Below are positions 53,167-62,777 of a stretch of 64,000 nt of DNA, piece by piece. The DNA comes from an uncultured Gammaproteobacteria bacterium. GTDB taxonomy: Bacteria; Pseudomonadota; Gammaproteobacteria; HyVt-429. The translations under genes were made by a program, and so were the position numbers. A model generated the notes under the pieces. The model worked only from the letters and a program-made list of their open reading frames with translations, was not told where the DNA came from and ran no database searches. Within the stretch, counting starts at the first letter, position 1. The number at the start of each line of letters is the position of its first letter. The stretch is from the NCBI GenBank assembly GCA_947259975.1, contig CAMYOD010000006.1:62001-126000 (forward strand), given 5' to 3'.

Positions 53167-54459
53167 TCAGTCCGTGTCGCGCGCAACGAGCATGGCGCCG
53201 CCCTGACCGCCACCGATACATAAGGTAGCGATGCCTCGTTGCGCCTGGTTGCGGGCCAGCACATGCAGCAGATGTAAGACTATTCGCGCGCCACTGGCGC
53301 CCACTGGGTGACCGAGACTCACGCCGCCACCGTCCACATTCAGGCGCGTGGGGTCGATATCGCCCAGCGGCCCGTCGAGGCCGAGTTCATCACGGCAATA
53401 GTCGCTGTCCTGCCATGCCGCCAGGCAGGCGAGCACCTGTGCGGCAAATGCCTCATTGATCTCCCAGTAGTCGATATCGCCCAGACCGAGACTGTGGCGC
53501 TGCAGGATCGGGGTACTGGCGTGTACCGGGCCGAGACCCATTTGCGCAGGATCGAGGCCGGCCCATTGCGCGTCGAGGATACGCCCCATCACCGGCAATT
53601 GGTGACGTTGCACGGCATCTTCGCTGGCCAGGATCAGCCAGGCGCAGCCGTCGGTCACCTGGGCGCTGTTCCCGGCGGTTACATGGCCAAACGAGCGATC
53701 GAAGACCGGTCGCAGTTTGGCGAGTTGTTCCAGACTCGATTCGCGGCGCAGACCGTCGTCGTGTTCAAAGGCGTTACCCTTGTGGTCGTAAAGATTCTCG
53801 ATTTCATCCAGCCGGCCATTGTCCTGCGCTTGCGCGAGTCGCTGATGACTCTCGAGCGCGAAGCCATCCATCGTCGCGCGGCTGATGCCGAAGCGGTGCG
53901 CGAGGTTTTCCGCGGTTTGGCCCATGGACAAGCCGACGACGGGATCGCGCAGGCCGCGCAGCAGGCCGATGACCGGTTTCAGGTGACCCGGGCGCAGCCG
54001 GCCCAGCGTCTGCAGGCGCGCCGGCAGTGTCTTCGCACGTGCCCAGTCACTCAACCAGCCGACCATGGCAGCATTGAGCAGGACCGGCGCATGACTCATG
54101 GCTTCGGTGCCACCGGCGAGCACGAGGTCGGATTGACCGCTGGCAATATTGCGCGCCGCGCAGTCCAAAGACTGCATGCCCGAGGCGCAGTTGCGTTGCA
54201 CGGTCCAGGCCGGCGTTTGCTTGCCGCAACCGAGCCGCAGTGACGCAACGCGTCCGATGTTGGCTTCGTCCGGTCCGGGGTTGACGCAACCGAGAATGAC
54301 TTCATCAAAGTCGGTGGGCGAAAAGGGCTGGCGCGCGAGTAACGGCCGGCCGGCGGCCACGGCAAGATCGGAGGCGGCAAACGGCCCCGGTTTGCCGCGC
54401 GCCTTGAGAAACGGTGTGCGACTGCCGTCGATAACGTAGACAGTTCTTCCGCTATACAT
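53167..54459 (-). CDS. fadI: acetyl-CoA acyltransferase (FadI-like thiolase)
   Basis: Thiolase of 430 residues, first gene of the beta-oxidation operon, ending 12 bases before the FadJ-like start. Nucleophile Cys91 is in RNCASGMQ, the second-half motifs are INEAFAAQ, GGGVSLGHPVGASGAR with the catalytic His, and the acid-base Cys is in CIGGGQGGAML. It cleaves 3-ketoacyl-CoA to acetyl-CoA. Length and a long loop of about 30 residues before RGLRDPVVGLSMGQTAENLA are as in FadI. A clear ribosome site GGAGG is upstream of the ATG. Confidence 0.93.
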   Translation of the reverse strand: MYSGRTVYVIDGSRTPFLKARGKPGPFAASDLAVAAGRPLLARQPFSPTDFDEVILGCVNPGPDEANIGRVASLRLGCGKQTPAWTVQRNCASGMQSLDCAARNIASGQSDLVLAGGTEAMSHAPVLLNAAMVGWLSDWARAKTLPARLQTLGRLRPGHLKPVIGLLRGLRDPVVGLSMGQTAENLAHRFGISRATMDGFALESHQRLAQAQDNGRLDEIENLYDHKGNAFEHDDGLRRESSLEQLAKLRPVFDRSFGHVTAGNSAQVTDGCAWLILASEDAVQRHQLPVMGRILDAQWAGLDPAQMGLGPVHASTPILQRHSLGLGDIDYWEINEAFAAQVLACLAAWQDSDYCRDELGLDGPLGDIDPTRLNVDGGGVSLGHPVGASGARIVLHLLHVLARNQAQRGIATLCIGGGQGGAMLVARDTD

Positions 54460-54576
54460 TTCGACCTCCTATCGTCAGGCCGTCGCGCGGCCGGGGTGTT
54501 CCATTATCCGTGTCCTGTCGGTAGACAAGGACATTGTGCGCGCTGCATTCAAACCTGAGCGCGCGCCGGGAGCAGG

Positions 54577-55482
54577 TTAGCGGGTGGAGACTTTTGAGCT
54601 TACGAGTGTCTCCGATGTCTCGACATGCTCTTGCCTATCTGTTTCGAGTTCATTGTCCGTCGCCGGCACATAACAGTCACCGTCATCGTCGCAGACCAAT
54701 CCGTGGTCGCCCCAGGGTAACTGATGATACGCCGCCTGTTCGTTAAATGTCTGGTATGGGAATTTCAAGATATCGAAATAGGGCGAGATATCGAAGTCGC
54801 GAGGTGTAAACAATCGTGTATTCCGGTTATAGAGCTTGCGACGTCCCGTTTGGCTGTGCAAAACCACCGGCAGAATGGGGAAGCTCACCGATTGGAATGC
54901 CTCGGCCAGCAGGGTGGAACATACGGTGCGCGTCTCCGGCCCCGCATTATGTACAAACAGCGTCGAGCGAAAACGCCGCGGCAGGATACCGTAGGGGAAC
55001 ATAAAGCGTGCAAGATCGATGAGCTGACGCAAGTCATAGTCCGTACCCAGGTGCTCGACGACAAACGCGATCACACGCTGGCGATCCTGCAGCGTGATCC
55101 CGCCCGGCCGGCACAGTCGCACGCGATAGTTATGGTATTTGTCCAGCGGTGTGAGGATTGTGCCCTTGCCGAGAATGGCCTCGAGGACCAGTTGCCGATC
55201 CGGGGCGCAGCGGCTGAATTGTTCGACGCGCGCGCGGACCGCGGGTACGTCGATGTCCTGGGCGCGGCCGACGTAGACCGCCGAGTGGGACCAGGGGGTC
55301 TGGGTGACCGTCCTGATAATATTGCTGACCGGGCTGCGGCCTTCGACGAGCAGCACGTCGCAGGGGCGAATCTCATCGCCCAGCCGCTCAAAATCGCTGA
55401 GTGGCAGTCCGGGGGGGTCTGTCTCACGATTAAGCCGTTCGATGATCCGGTTGCGCAACCACTCGCTAAATCGGTTCAGCAC
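54577..55482 (-). CDS. YiiX/YebB-like permuted NlpC/P60 cysteine hydrolase
   Basis: A 301-residue protein without signal peptide. The permuted papain-like core is recognised by DVLLVEGRSPVSNIIRTVTQ with TPWSHSAVYVG (His66) early and RTVCSTLLAEAFQ (Cys188) late, the order typical of YiiX/YebB-like enzymes, in which His precedes Cys. Between them lie YRVRLCRPGGITL and a long hydrophobic helix (QLIDLARFMFPYGIL) that may touch membrane. The C-terminal 40 residues are acidic and probably disordered. Substrate unknown; acyl or peptide bonds are both possible. It is separate from the thiolase operon. Confidence 0.82.
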   Translation of the reverse strand: MLNRFSEWLRNRIIERLNRETDPPGLPLSDFERLGDEIRPCDVLLVEGRSPVSNIIRTVTQTPWSHSAVYVGRAQDIDVPAVRARVEQFSRCAPDRQLVLEAILGKGTILTPLDKYHNYRVRLCRPGGITLQDRQRVIAFVVEHLGTDYDLRQLIDLARFMFPYGILPRRFRSTLFVHNAGPETRTVCSTLLAEAFQSVSFPILPVVLHSQTGRRKLYNRNTRLFTPRDFDISPYFDILKFPYQTFNEQAAYHQLPWGDHGLVCDDDGDCYVPATDNELETDRQEHVETSETLVSSKVSTR

Positions 55483-55591
55483 AGCGATAGCCTCGTATGT
55501 CCGGGTGTGGCGTAGGGACTTTGCGGCCCTTATTTAAGTATATATCCCCTTAGGCTTCCTGCCCCGGCGTTTGGTTCCAAATGGCCCTGAT

Positions 55592-55621
55592 TTGACTACA
55601 GTATTTGTACACCGCTAGGCT
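55592..55621 (+). promoter_or_regulatory. putative thiS promoter
   Basis: TTGACT (55592-55597), an 18-base spacer and TAGGCT (55616-55621). The predicted start site falls at or next to the thiS ATG at 55628, and there is no Shine-Dalgarno sequence, so thiS could be read from a leaderless transcript. No TPP riboswitch is visible in the upstream 145 bases. Confidence 0.35.
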
Positions 55622-55627
55622 TGCCCC

Positions 55628-55828
55628 ATGGATATCGTTATCAACGGTGAGACCCGCGATCTGCCGGTCGGCGTAACCGTCTCCGAGCTGGTCAACGACC
55701 TTGGGTTCGGCGACAAACGCGTGGCTGTGGAGGTCAATCAGGAAATCGTGCCCCGTAGCGAGCATCCCGCATTTCAACTGCAGCCGGGCGACCGCGTCGA
55801 AGTGGTCGCCGCCATCGGCGGCGGTTAA
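55628..55828 (+). CDS. thiS: thiamine biosynthesis sulfur carrier ThiS
   Basis: A 66-residue ubiquitin-fold protein ending AAIGGG, with the terminal Gly-Gly that is thiocarboxylated. TVSELVNDLGF and RVAVEVNQEIVPRSEH are family-typical. The thiocarboxylate donates sulfur to the thiazole made by ThiG, encoded 54 bases downstream. The ATG has no ribosome site. Confidence 0.95.
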   Translation: MDIVINGETRDLPVGVTVSELVNDLGFGDKRVAVEVNQEIVPRSEHPAFQLQPGDRVEVVAAIGGG

Positions 55829-55882
55829 GCCTCTTCCGCGGTATAATCCGCGGCCCTGTTTCATCGACCCAGGATTTTGCGC

Positions 55883-56674
55883 ATGTCGAAGTCTGACTCC
55901 CCGCTGGTGATCGCGGGCCGCGAGTATCATTCCCGCCTTTTGGTAGGCACCGGAAAGTACAAGGACCTCGAGGAAACCCGTCTGGCGATTGAAGCCAGCG
56001 GTGCCGAGATTGTCACCGTGGCGATCCGCCGCACCAATATCGGCCAGTCGAAAGATGAGCCTAATCTCCTCGACGTAATTTCGCCCGACAAATACACCAT
56101 CCTGCCGAATACCGCGGGATGTTATTCAGCCGACGACGCGGTGCGGACCTGTCGGTTGGCACGTGAACTGCTGGACGGCCATGACCTGGTCAAGCTGGAG
56201 GTCCTGGGCGACGAGAAGACACTGTTTCCGAATATGCCGGAAACCGTCGTTGCCACCGAGACCCTCGTAAAAGACGGATTCAAGGTCATGGTCTACACCA
56301 ATGACGATCCCATTATGGCCAAACAGCTGGCGGAAATGGGTTGTGTCGCGGTCATGCCATTGGCCGCGCCCATTGGCTCCGGGCTCGGCATACGCAACCC
56401 CTACAATATCCATTTCATCGTCGAAGAAGCGACGGTACCGATCCTGGTCGATGCGGGCGTGGGGACCGCCAGCGATGCCGCGATTGCCATGGAGCTTGGT
56501 TGCGACGGTGTGCTGATGAATACTGCGATCGCCGCAGCCGAAAATCCGATACTAATGGCGAGCGCGATGCGCAAGGCGATCGAAGCCGGCCGCGAGGCCT
56601 TCCTGGCCGGGCGCATGCCGCGCAAGCAATACGCCGCGGCGTCGTCGCCGACGGCGGGCACGTTCTTCAATTAA
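55883..56674 (+). CDS. thiG: thiazole synthase ThiG
   Basis: A 263-residue TIM-barrel enzyme that forms the thiamine thiazole from ThiS-thiocarboxylate, DXP and dehydroglycine. The ATG at 55883 has AGGA eight bases upstream; a TTG two codons earlier is not needed. Lys104 ([10 protein letters not shown]) is the Schiff-base lysine, and [20 protein letters not shown] with [10 protein letters not shown] is the phosphate-binding region. Complete, in the usual thiS-thiG-trmB order for gammaproteobacteria. Confidence 0.97.
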   Translation: MSKSDSPLVIAGREYHSRLLVGTGKYKDLEETRLAIEASGAEIVTVAIRRTNIGQSKDEPNLLDVISPDKYTILPNTAGCYSADDAVRTCRLARELLDGHDLVKLEVLGDEKTLFPNMPETVVATETLVKDGFKVMVYTNDDPIMAKQLAEMGCVAVMPLAAPIGSGLGIRNPYNIHFIVEEATVPILVDAGVGTASDAAIAMELGCDGVLMNTAIAAAENPILMASAMRKAIEAGREAFLAGRMPRKQYAAASSPTAGTFFN

Positions 56675-56720
56675 GGATTGCGTGCAGGCCGCCGCATCGT
56701 GGACTGCGGTTAAGATCCTG

Positions 56721-57422
56721 ATGACGACGCGGTCGACGAAGCCCGATACCGCACGACGCCCAATACGCAGCTTCGTACGGCGCGAGGGCCGTATGACCGC
56801 CGCGCAGCGCCAGGCACTGGACACCCTGTGGCCGAAATTCGGTGTCGCCGATGACACAGCTGAAATTGAATTCGAGACCTTGTTCGGGCGTGATGCGCCC
56901 ACCATCGTCGAGATCGGCTTCGGTGACGGCGGTGCCTTGCTGGCCATGGCGCGCGCCGATCCCGCGATCAATTTCCTGGGGATCGAGGTCTACCGGCCCG
57001 GCGTCGGCCGGCTGCTCATGCGACTCGAAGAAGACCGGCTCAATAACGTCAGGGTGGTGATCGGCGATGCTGTGGATGTTCTGACGCAGCGCATTGCGGA
57101 CACCAGCCTGGACGCGGTGCACATCTTTTTTCCGGATCCCTGGCCGAAAAAGCGACATCACAAGCGGCGACTGTTGCAGGCTGGACTGGTTACGGTGCTT
57201 GCAAACAAGCTGCGTGCCGGCGGGCGATTGCACATCGCCACGGATTGGCAGGATTACGCGGACCACATCGTCGAGATGATGGACGCGCAGGCCGAGTTCG
57301 AAAATGTCGCCGGTGCGGATGTGTATTCACCGCGGCCGGACTATCGCCCCCTGACGAAATATGAAAAACGTGGCCAGCGTCTGGGCCACCGGGTGTACGA
57401 TTTGATCTATCGCCGCCGTTAG
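56721..57422 (+). CDS. trmB: tRNA (guanine-N7)-methyltransferase TrmB
   Basis: A SAM-dependent enzyme of 233 residues that makes m7G46 in tRNA. RRPIRSFVRREGRMTAAQ is the family N-terminus, VEIGFGDGGALL is the SAM motif I, and FFPDPWPKKRHHKRRL is the TrmB signature. Two starts are possible: this ATG, with a weak TAAGA site, or a GTG at 56682 with AAGGA four bases upstream, which would add 13 residues. Confidence 0.94.
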   Translation: MTTRSTKPDTARRPIRSFVRREGRMTAAQRQALDTLWPKFGVADDTAEIEFETLFGRDAPTIVEIGFGDGGALLAMARADPAINFLGIEVYRPGVGRLLMRLEEDRLNNVRVVIGDAVDVLTQRIADTSLDAVHIFFPDPWPKKRHHKRRLLQAGLVTVLANKLRAGGRLHIATDWQDYADHIVEMMDAQAEFENVAGADVYSPRPDYRPLTKYEKRGQRLGHRVYDLIYRRR

Positions 57423-57457
57423 CGGGTGAAGGTCATCGCCGGGTTTGCGCCACGGTG

Positions 57458-57652
57458 TCATTCGTCGTCGCGGCGTAACGCCACTGACTCCAATTGGCCT
57501 TGTGCGGACACCCGGACCATGAATTCGATGGGACGACAGCACACGGCGCAATCCTCGATGTAGTTCTCCGTGCCCGCGGACAGATCCAGGCGGGTTTCGA
57601 AGACCTCACCGCAATACGGACACTGCGCGCGATAGGCTTCAAGCATTTCCAT
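57458..57652 (-). CDS. CPXCG-motif cysteine-rich small protein
   Basis: A 64-residue protein. QCPYCGEVFETRLD near the N-terminus and EDCAVCCRPIEFMVRVS later give two CxxC pairs that should bind one zinc. This matches the short CPXCG family common in gammaproteobacteria, of unknown function. The ATG at 57652 begins MEMLEAYRAQ; Met3 is an alternative. Confidence 0.85.
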   Translation of the reverse strand: MEMLEAYRAQCPYCGEVFETRLDLSAGTENYIEDCAVCCRPIEFMVRVSAQGQLESVALRRDDE

Positions 57653-57750
57653 AGTCAGCGACCGGTACGATTGATAGGCGATGGTGTTGCATGCTGTGTG
57701 GGTGCGCCCTATGCTGACCCTGCCAGGGCCGTTAATATAGATAATCCATC

Positions 57751-58845
57751 TTGCGTTCCAACTACAATCAAGCCGCGCCGCACTGGGACCACTTTTCCGA
57801 CCAGCCCCACCGGCTTCCCGCCAGCGAGAAACAGCGTCTCGCCCCCGGCGCGCTCAGGGAGTACGTGCTGACCGCCGCCACCGCCCTGCTCAAGCTGCCG
57901 GAAATTGCATGGCGTTATACCGTCATGCCACTGTCGCTCAGTCCTGTTTTGCCCAAGCACTTTGTTGGCCTCAGTATCTCCTACGACCCCCATTTCGGCG
58001 ATGCTACCCGGGAGATGGTAACGGAACTCGGCGTCCGTGAGTTACTGCTGCGGGTACCGCTGTGGGATCTGCATCGCATCGATGATTACGTTGCATTCGC
58101 CGAGCGGTTTCCGGATCAGCGATTTCTGATCAACGTCCTGCAGGATCGGGACAGTGTGTGTGATCCGGTACGCTGGCAGACGGGTCTCGACGCCGTCTTC
58201 ACCCGTTTCGGGCATATCAGCTCCGACTTTCAAATCGGCAACGCATCCAATCGCACCAAGTGGGGTTGCCGCCACAGCGGCGAGTATCTGCGTCTGCTCG
58301 AAATTGCCGAGGATGTGCGCCGGGAGCATCCGGGCATCAACCTGGTGGGCTCGTCGGTGATCGACTTCGAGCCCCTGTTCACGTTACGTACCCTGATCAA
58401 TCGGTGTGACTTTCAGTTGGACGCGGTGAGTTCATTACTTTACGTGAACCGGCGCGGCTCGCCCTACGGCCGCCAGTTGGGAATATTCGATTTGGCGCGC
58501 AAGCTGCGGCTCATTGCCGCGATTACAGCGGCCTCGAAGCGGGCGGCGCCGCGCCTGTGGGTGACCGAATTCAATTGGCCCTTGCTCGACACCAAACCGT
58601 ACACACCCAATTCGGGACGTCCCGAAACCACCGTGGACGAGGCGACCCAGGCCCGATATCTGAAACAGTATTATCAGATCGCCGCCGCCAGCGGCCAGGT
58701 GGAACGGGTTTACTGGTGGCAGCTCATCGCGCCGGGCTATGGGTTGGTGGATTCCCGCGGTGGCCGGTTGCGCAAGCGCCCCAGCTATTACGCCTTTAAA
58801 GAGGTCCTCGACGGCGACCTGTTGCAGTCACCGATCCGGCCCTGA
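57751..58845 (+). CDS. glycosidase-like TIM-barrel protein
   Basis: Up to 364 residues from a TTG without ribosome site, so the start is uncertain. After 70 residues of unclear nature, FVGLSISYDPHFGDATREMV begins a barrel. QIGNASNRTKWG resembles the strand-4 region of clan A glycoside hydrolases with Asn in place of the acid Glu, and LWVTEFNWPL offers a nucleophile Glu at the strand-7 position, followed by YYQIAAASGQVERVYWWQLI. Activity is therefore plausible but one catalytic residue may be missing. There is no signal peptide. No sugar-metabolism genes are adjacent. Confidence 0.7.
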   Translation: MRSNYNQAAPHWDHFSDQPHRLPASEKQRLAPGALREYVLTAATALLKLPEIAWRYTVMPLSLSPVLPKHFVGLSISYDPHFGDATREMVTELGVRELLLRVPLWDLHRIDDYVAFAERFPDQRFLINVLQDRDSVCDPVRWQTGLDAVFTRFGHISSDFQIGNASNRTKWGCRHSGEYLRLLEIAEDVRREHPGINLVGSSVIDFEPLFTLRTLINRCDFQLDAVSSLLYVNRRGSPYGRQLGIFDLARKLRLIAAITAASKRAAPRLWVTEFNWPLLDTKPYTPNSGRPETTVDEATQARYLKQYYQIAAASGQVERVYWWQLIAPGYGLVDSRGGRLRKRPSYYAFKEVLDGDLLQSPIRP

Positions 58846-58864
58846 GGTCGCAACTCAGGCCAGC

Positions 58865-59065
58865 TTATTCGGGCACGACGTCGAAACGATCTTCGTCGCC
58901 GCCGCTGCCGGGCACGAAGGTCACGTCCATGCTGATGTGGTGGGCTGTATAAACAGTGGTGCGAACCAGCGCGCCCTTGCCGGGCATAAGTGCCTGTTCG
59001 CTCATGGTGCGAATCTTCGTGGTGTCATCGTAGGCGTCTTCAACGACTTCATATGAAAGTTTCAT
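58865..59065 (-). CDS. small hypothetical protein, 66 aa
   Basis: I do not recognise the family. The sequence MKLSYEVVEDAYDDTTKIRT to VPGSGGDEDRFDVVPE is acidic and mostly beta, without signal or membrane segment. GGAACGC precedes the ATG. It lies on the same strand as rpiA, 38 bases after its stop, and could be the second gene of that transcript. Confidence 0.6.
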   Translation of the reverse strand: MKLSYEVVEDAYDDTTKIRTMSEQALMPGKGALVRTTVYTAHHISMDVTFVPGSGGDEDRFDVVPE

Positions 59066-59103
59066 GGCGCGTTCCTTTATCCAGCGATCTGGATAGATAG
59101 TGG

Positions 59104-59760
59104 TTAACTGATCGACTTCACACCCTCGGGGCCGCCTAGCAGAAGAATGTCTGCCGGACGCCGGGCGAACAGCCCGTTGGTCACGACACCGGTAACGTGA
59201 TCCAGCAGCTCCTCCATCTCTACTGGATTGAGAATCTCCAGATGATGAACATCGAGGATGACGTTGCCGTTGTCGGTGGTGAACCCTTCCCGCAGCACCG
59301 GCTCACCGCCCAGTTTCACCAGTTGCCGCGCGACGTAACTGCGGGCCATGGGGATGACCTCAACGGGCAGGGGGAAGGCGCCGAGCACGCTCACCAGCTT
59401 CGACTCGTCGGCGATACAGACGAATTTCTCGCTCGCCGCGGCGACGATTTTCTCGCGCGTCAATGCACCGCCACCGCCCTTCACCAGGTGCAGGTGCCGC
59501 GTGGCCTCGTCGGCGCCGTCCACGTACAGGGAGAGATCACCGGTCTGGTTCAGGTCGAGCACCGGAATACCGTGCTGCTTCAGCCGATCAGCGCTGGCCA
59601 CCGAGCTGGCTACGGCGCCGTCGATCTTGCCCTTCATGCGGCCGAGGCCGTCGATGAAGTGGTTCGCGGTGGAACCGGTGCCCACGCCGATTACAGTGCC
59701 TGATTCGACGTACTCGAGCGCCGCCTCGGCGGCAGCCTGTTTCATTTCATCCGGGGTCAT
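59104..59760 (-). CDS. rpiA: ribose-5-phosphate isomerase A
   Basis: A 218-residue enzyme, one fewer than E. coli RpiA, that interconverts ribose-5-P and ribulose-5-P. The ATG at 59760 has AAGGAG eight bases upstream; the frame extends 37 codons further with no similarity. [17 protein letters not shown] is the phosphate-binding loop, [20 protein letters not shown] carries the catalytic Asp and Lys, and [20 protein letters not shown] the catalytic Glu. It diverges from ilvA. Confidence 0.96.
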   Translation of the reverse strand: MTPDEMKQAAAEAALEYVESGTVIGVGTGSTANHFIDGLGRMKGKIDGAVASSVASADRLKQHGIPVLDLNQTGDLSLYVDGADEATRHLHLVKGGGGALTREKIVAAASEKFVCIADESKLVSVLGAFPLPVEVIPMARSYVARQLVKLGGEPVLREGFTTDNGNVILDVHHLEILNPVEMEELLDHVTGVVTNGLFARRPADILLLGGPEGVKSIS

Positions 59761-59899
59761 GCGAAAACTCCTTGGAAATCCGGACCGGCAAGGATACCCG
59801 CAAACGTGGGTCGCAACAAAGCCTCGTGGCCGAATTTCGGGTTCATTGCGAAGCCAGGCGGCGGCTGACATGACTGTGCCGACCTGTTAGTTTACTCCC

Positions 59900-61411
59900 A
59901 TGGCTGACAAGTATTTACAAATGGTTCTGACGGCCCGCGTCTATGACGTTGCCGAAGAGACCCCGCTGGATTTCGCGCCGAATTTGTCGCGTCGCACCGC
60001 CAACAATGTATGGCTCAAACGCGAAGATGAGCAGCCCATCTTTTCGTTCAAGTGTCGCGGCGCATACAATAAAATGACACACCTCTCTGCGGCGGCACGT
60101 AAGAAGGGTGTGGTGGCGGCGTCCGCCGGCAATCATGCGCAGGGTGTCGCCCTTGCCGCCAGCGTGCTGGGTACCGAAGCGGTTATCGTGATGCCCGACA
60201 CCACACCGCAGATCAAGGTCGATGCGGTGAGTAATCTGGGGGCCAAGGTCGTGCTGCACGGCACCACCTACGATGAGGCCTATGAACAGGCAACGTCGCT
60301 GGCGAAAAAACGTGGTCTCACGTTCGTGCATCCCTATGATGACCCGGATGTGATCGCCGGCCAGGGCACCGTGGCCATGGAGCTGATACAACAATGTATT
60401 CAGTTGCCCGACGCCATCTTTGTACCGGTGGGCGGCGGCGGGTTGCTCGCAGGCATCGGTGCCTATGTGAAGGCGCTCTATCCGCAGATCAAGGTCATCG
60501 GCGTGGAGCCGGACGATGCCGACGCGATGTATCGCTCGCTCAAGGCCGGCCGTCGTGTACGCCTCAAACAAGTTGGCATCTTTGCCGATGGTGTGGCGGT
60601 GAGCCAGGTCGGCAAGGAGACCTTTCGTATCGCACGCCAGTGTGTCGACGAAGTGATCTGTGTCAGTAACGACGAAATCTGCGCCGCGATCAAGGACGTT
60701 TTCGAAGACACCCGATCGGTTTTAGAGCCGGCCGGCGCCCTGTCCGTGGCAGGCCTGAAAAAGTATGTCGAACGGGAGAAGCTCACCGGCGCGGAGTTGG
60801 CGGCGATCGCCTCCGGCGCCAATATGAACTTCGACCGGCTGCGTCATGTCTCGGAGCGCGCCGAGATCGGTGAACGGCGTGAGGCGATTCTCGCCGTGAC
60901 CATACCGGAACAGCCGGGCAGCTTCCGCCGATTTTGCTCCCTTATTGGAAATCGCGGCATTACCGAATTCAACTATCGCTACGCGGACCCAAAGGCGGCG
61001 CATGTCTATGTCGGATTACAGATCCGCAATGTCGACGATGTCGAGAAACTGGTCAGCCGCTTCGAGAAGAAGGGCTATCGGGTGCTGGACATGACTGACA
61101 ACGAAATGGCGAAGCTGCATGTACGCCATCTTGTCGGTGGGCATGCGCCCCAGGCGGAACACGAGATCGTCTATCGTTTCGAATTTCCCGAGCGGCCGGG
61201 GGCGTTGTTGAATTTTCTCAACCACATGGGGGAGACCTGGAATATCAGTCTCTTTCACTACCGGAGTCACGGTACCGACGTGGGGCGCGTGCTGGTGGGT
61301 ATGCAGGTGGCACCGAAAGAGATGCCGGCGTTCAAGAAGTTTCTGGCGAAGCTCGGCTACCCCTATCACCAGGAGACGGATAACCCCGCCTACAAGCTGT
61401 TCTTGTCGTAG
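59900..61411 (+). CDS. ilvA: biosynthetic threonine ammonia-lyase
   Basis: A 503-residue PLP enzyme making 2-oxobutanoate from threonine, the first step to isoleucine. Lys51 (FSFKCRGAYNKM) binds PLP, SAGNHAQGVALAAS and GGGGLLAGIGAYVKAL hold the cofactor phosphate. Two ACT-like regulatory domains follow from about 325 (ILAVTIPEQPGSFRRFC) and 420 (YRFEFPERPGALLNFLN), the feedback-sensitive biosynthetic form. The ATG at 59900 is preceded by only a weak site. Confidence 0.96.
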   Translation: MADKYLQMVLTARVYDVAEETPLDFAPNLSRRTANNVWLKREDEQPIFSFKCRGAYNKMTHLSAAARKKGVVAASAGNHAQGVALAASVLGTEAVIVMPDTTPQIKVDAVSNLGAKVVLHGTTYDEAYEQATSLAKKRGLTFVHPYDDPDVIAGQGTVAMELIQQCIQLPDAIFVPVGGGGLLAGIGAYVKALYPQIKVIGVEPDDADAMYRSLKAGRRVRLKQVGIFADGVAVSQVGKETFRIARQCVDEVICVSNDEICAAIKDVFEDTRSVLEPAGALSVAGLKKYVEREKLTGAELAAIASGANMNFDRLRHVSERAEIGERREAILAVTIPEQPGSFRRFCSLIGNRGITEFNYRYADPKAAHVYVGLQIRNVDDVEKLVSRFEKKGYRVLDMTDNEMAKLHVRHLVGGHAPQAEHEIVYRFEFPERPGALLNFLNHMGETWNISLFHYRSHGTDVGRVLVGMQVAPKEMPAFKKFLAKLGYPYHQETDNPAYKLFLS

Positions 61412-61450
61412 TTCACAGGCCGGTAACCACCGGCCGGTCTGGTTCGATGC

Positions 61451-62047
61451 CTATTCTCTGACGATCGCGGCGGATTCGATGATTACGTCGTTCTTCGGCA
61501 CGTCGGTATGCGGCCCCGAGGTCGTCGTCGCCACATTAGCGATTGCGTCCACCGTTTTCATGCCATCGATTACTCTACCGAAGACCGCGTAACCCCAACC
61601 GTTGATCGTTTTGTCGGCGTGGTTCAAAAAGGCATTGTCACGGGTATTGATAAAGAACTGTGACGTGGCCGAATGCGGATCGTTGGTACGCGCCATCGCG
61701 ATGGTGCCGCGATCGTTCAGCAAGCCATTGTCCGCCTCGTTCTGGATTGGCGAATTCGTGTGCTTGCGTTTCATGCCCGGTGTAAAGCCGCCGCCCTGGT
61801 TCATGAATCCATTGATGACACGGTGGAAGATGGTGCCGTCATAAAAACCGTCACGGACATAGGCGAGAAAGTTTTCCACACTTAACGGTGCCTTGGCGTG
61901 ATCGAGCTCGATGTCGACCTCACCCAGGCTGGTTTTGATGCGTACCACCGGATTCGGTTTGGCGACCGCTTGGGCGTCGGCGACTGATAATGTCATCGCG
62001 CGCAGGCCGAGCGCCAGCCGGAGCATTTGGAACGAGCTGAACAGCAA
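61451..62047 (-). CDS. exported cyclophilin-type peptidyl-prolyl isomerase
   Basis: A 198-residue cyclophilin. The TTG at 62047 has GGAGGG eight bases upstream; an ATG seven codons later lacks a site. A short hydrophobic N-terminus ([21 protein letters not shown]) should direct export. Catalytic [15 protein letters not shown] contains the key Arg, and [16 protein letters not shown] the substrate groove. It resembles PpiA/PpiB-type single-domain cyclophilins and is a close paralogue of the gene at 62859. It converges on ilvA across 39 bases that include a GGCCGGT/ACCGGCC hairpin. Confidence 0.93.
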   Translation of the reverse strand: MLFSSFQMLRLALGLRAMTLSVADAQAVAKPNPVVRIKTSLGEVDIELDHAKAPLSVENFLAYVRDGFYDGTIFHRVINGFMNQGGGFTPGMKRKHTNSPIQNEADNGLLNDRGTIAMARTNDPHSATSQFFINTRDNAFLNHADKTINGWGYAVFGRVIDGMKTVDAIANVATTTSGPHTDVPKNDVIIESAAIVRE

Positions 62048-62262
62048 CGCCGGTACCCTCCGTCAGAGTGTTTATTATTAGTATGGTTGGCGAATATATA
62101 GCCTTTTAAACTTTAGACTATATCCAGAGGCTTTCCAGTGCCGGGGTCACGACGAATCGGCCGTTCGGCGGGAAAACCAGACCGGTCATGGGCGGTCGCG
62201 GGGGATTCTTTTTAAATCCAGCGCCACTGGCCGGATTTCGGGCCGATCTCGCCGCCTCCCGG

Positions 62263-62727
62263 TCAGCGCTTCTCCAGGGCCAGGATGGCTCGCCACTCCC
62301 GCTCGGTCACCGGCATCACCGACAGCCGGTTGCCCTTTTGCAGCAGTTTCATGCTCTTCAGCCCCTTATTTTCCTTGAGCTCTTTGAGGGTGATAGGGCG
62401 TTTCAACTTGCGCCGATAGCGCACGTCGACCATGTACCAGCGGGGCTTATCCGGGTCGCTCTTGGGGTCGAAGTATTTTTCCTTGGGATCGAATGCCGTG
62501 TGGTCCGGGTAGCCGGCGCGGACGATTTCCGCGATGCCGACGATGCCGGGTTCGGCGCAGTTCGAGTGGTAGAAAAACACCTGGTCACCCTTGTTCATGT
62601 CGTCGCGCATGAAATTTCGCGCCTGATAATTGCGTACCCCGTCCCAGTGCTCGGTCTTCTTCGGCGCCTTGGCCAGATCGTCGATACCGAAGACGTCGGG
62701 TTCGCTTTTTAGCAGCCAGTAGTTCAT
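62263..62727 (-). CDS. EVE-domain protein
   Basis: A 154-residue protein beginning MNYWLLKSEPDVFGIDDLAK, the family-typical start, then HWDGVRNYQARNFMRDDMNK, GDQVFFYHSN and GIVGIAEIVRAGYPDHTAFD. EVE domains are PUA-like folds thought to read modified nucleobases in DNA or RNA. It sits between two paralogous cyclophilin genes on the same strand. Full length and intact. Confidence 0.93.
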   Translation of the reverse strand: MNYWLLKSEPDVFGIDDLAKAPKKTEHWDGVRNYQARNFMRDDMNKGDQVFFYHSNCAEPGIVGIAEIVRAGYPDHTAFDPKEKYFDPKSDPDKPRWYMVDVRYRRKLKRPITLKELKENKGLKSMKLLQKGNRLSVMPVTEREWRAILALEKR

Positions 62728-62777
62728 GAATCTCGGAGAGGTAGAGCCAATATGTAGGGAAGGGCTGCGACGTCAAT

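Noticed and set aside
55483..55627. TPP riboswitch before thiS
   Set aside because: Neither the CTGAGA-type nor the other conserved TPP aptamer strings occur, and the space is too short once the promoter is placed.
61415..61445. GGCCGGT/ACCGGCC hairpin after ilvA as an intrinsic terminator
   Set aside because: The stem is only seven pairs and neither strand has a U-run after it.
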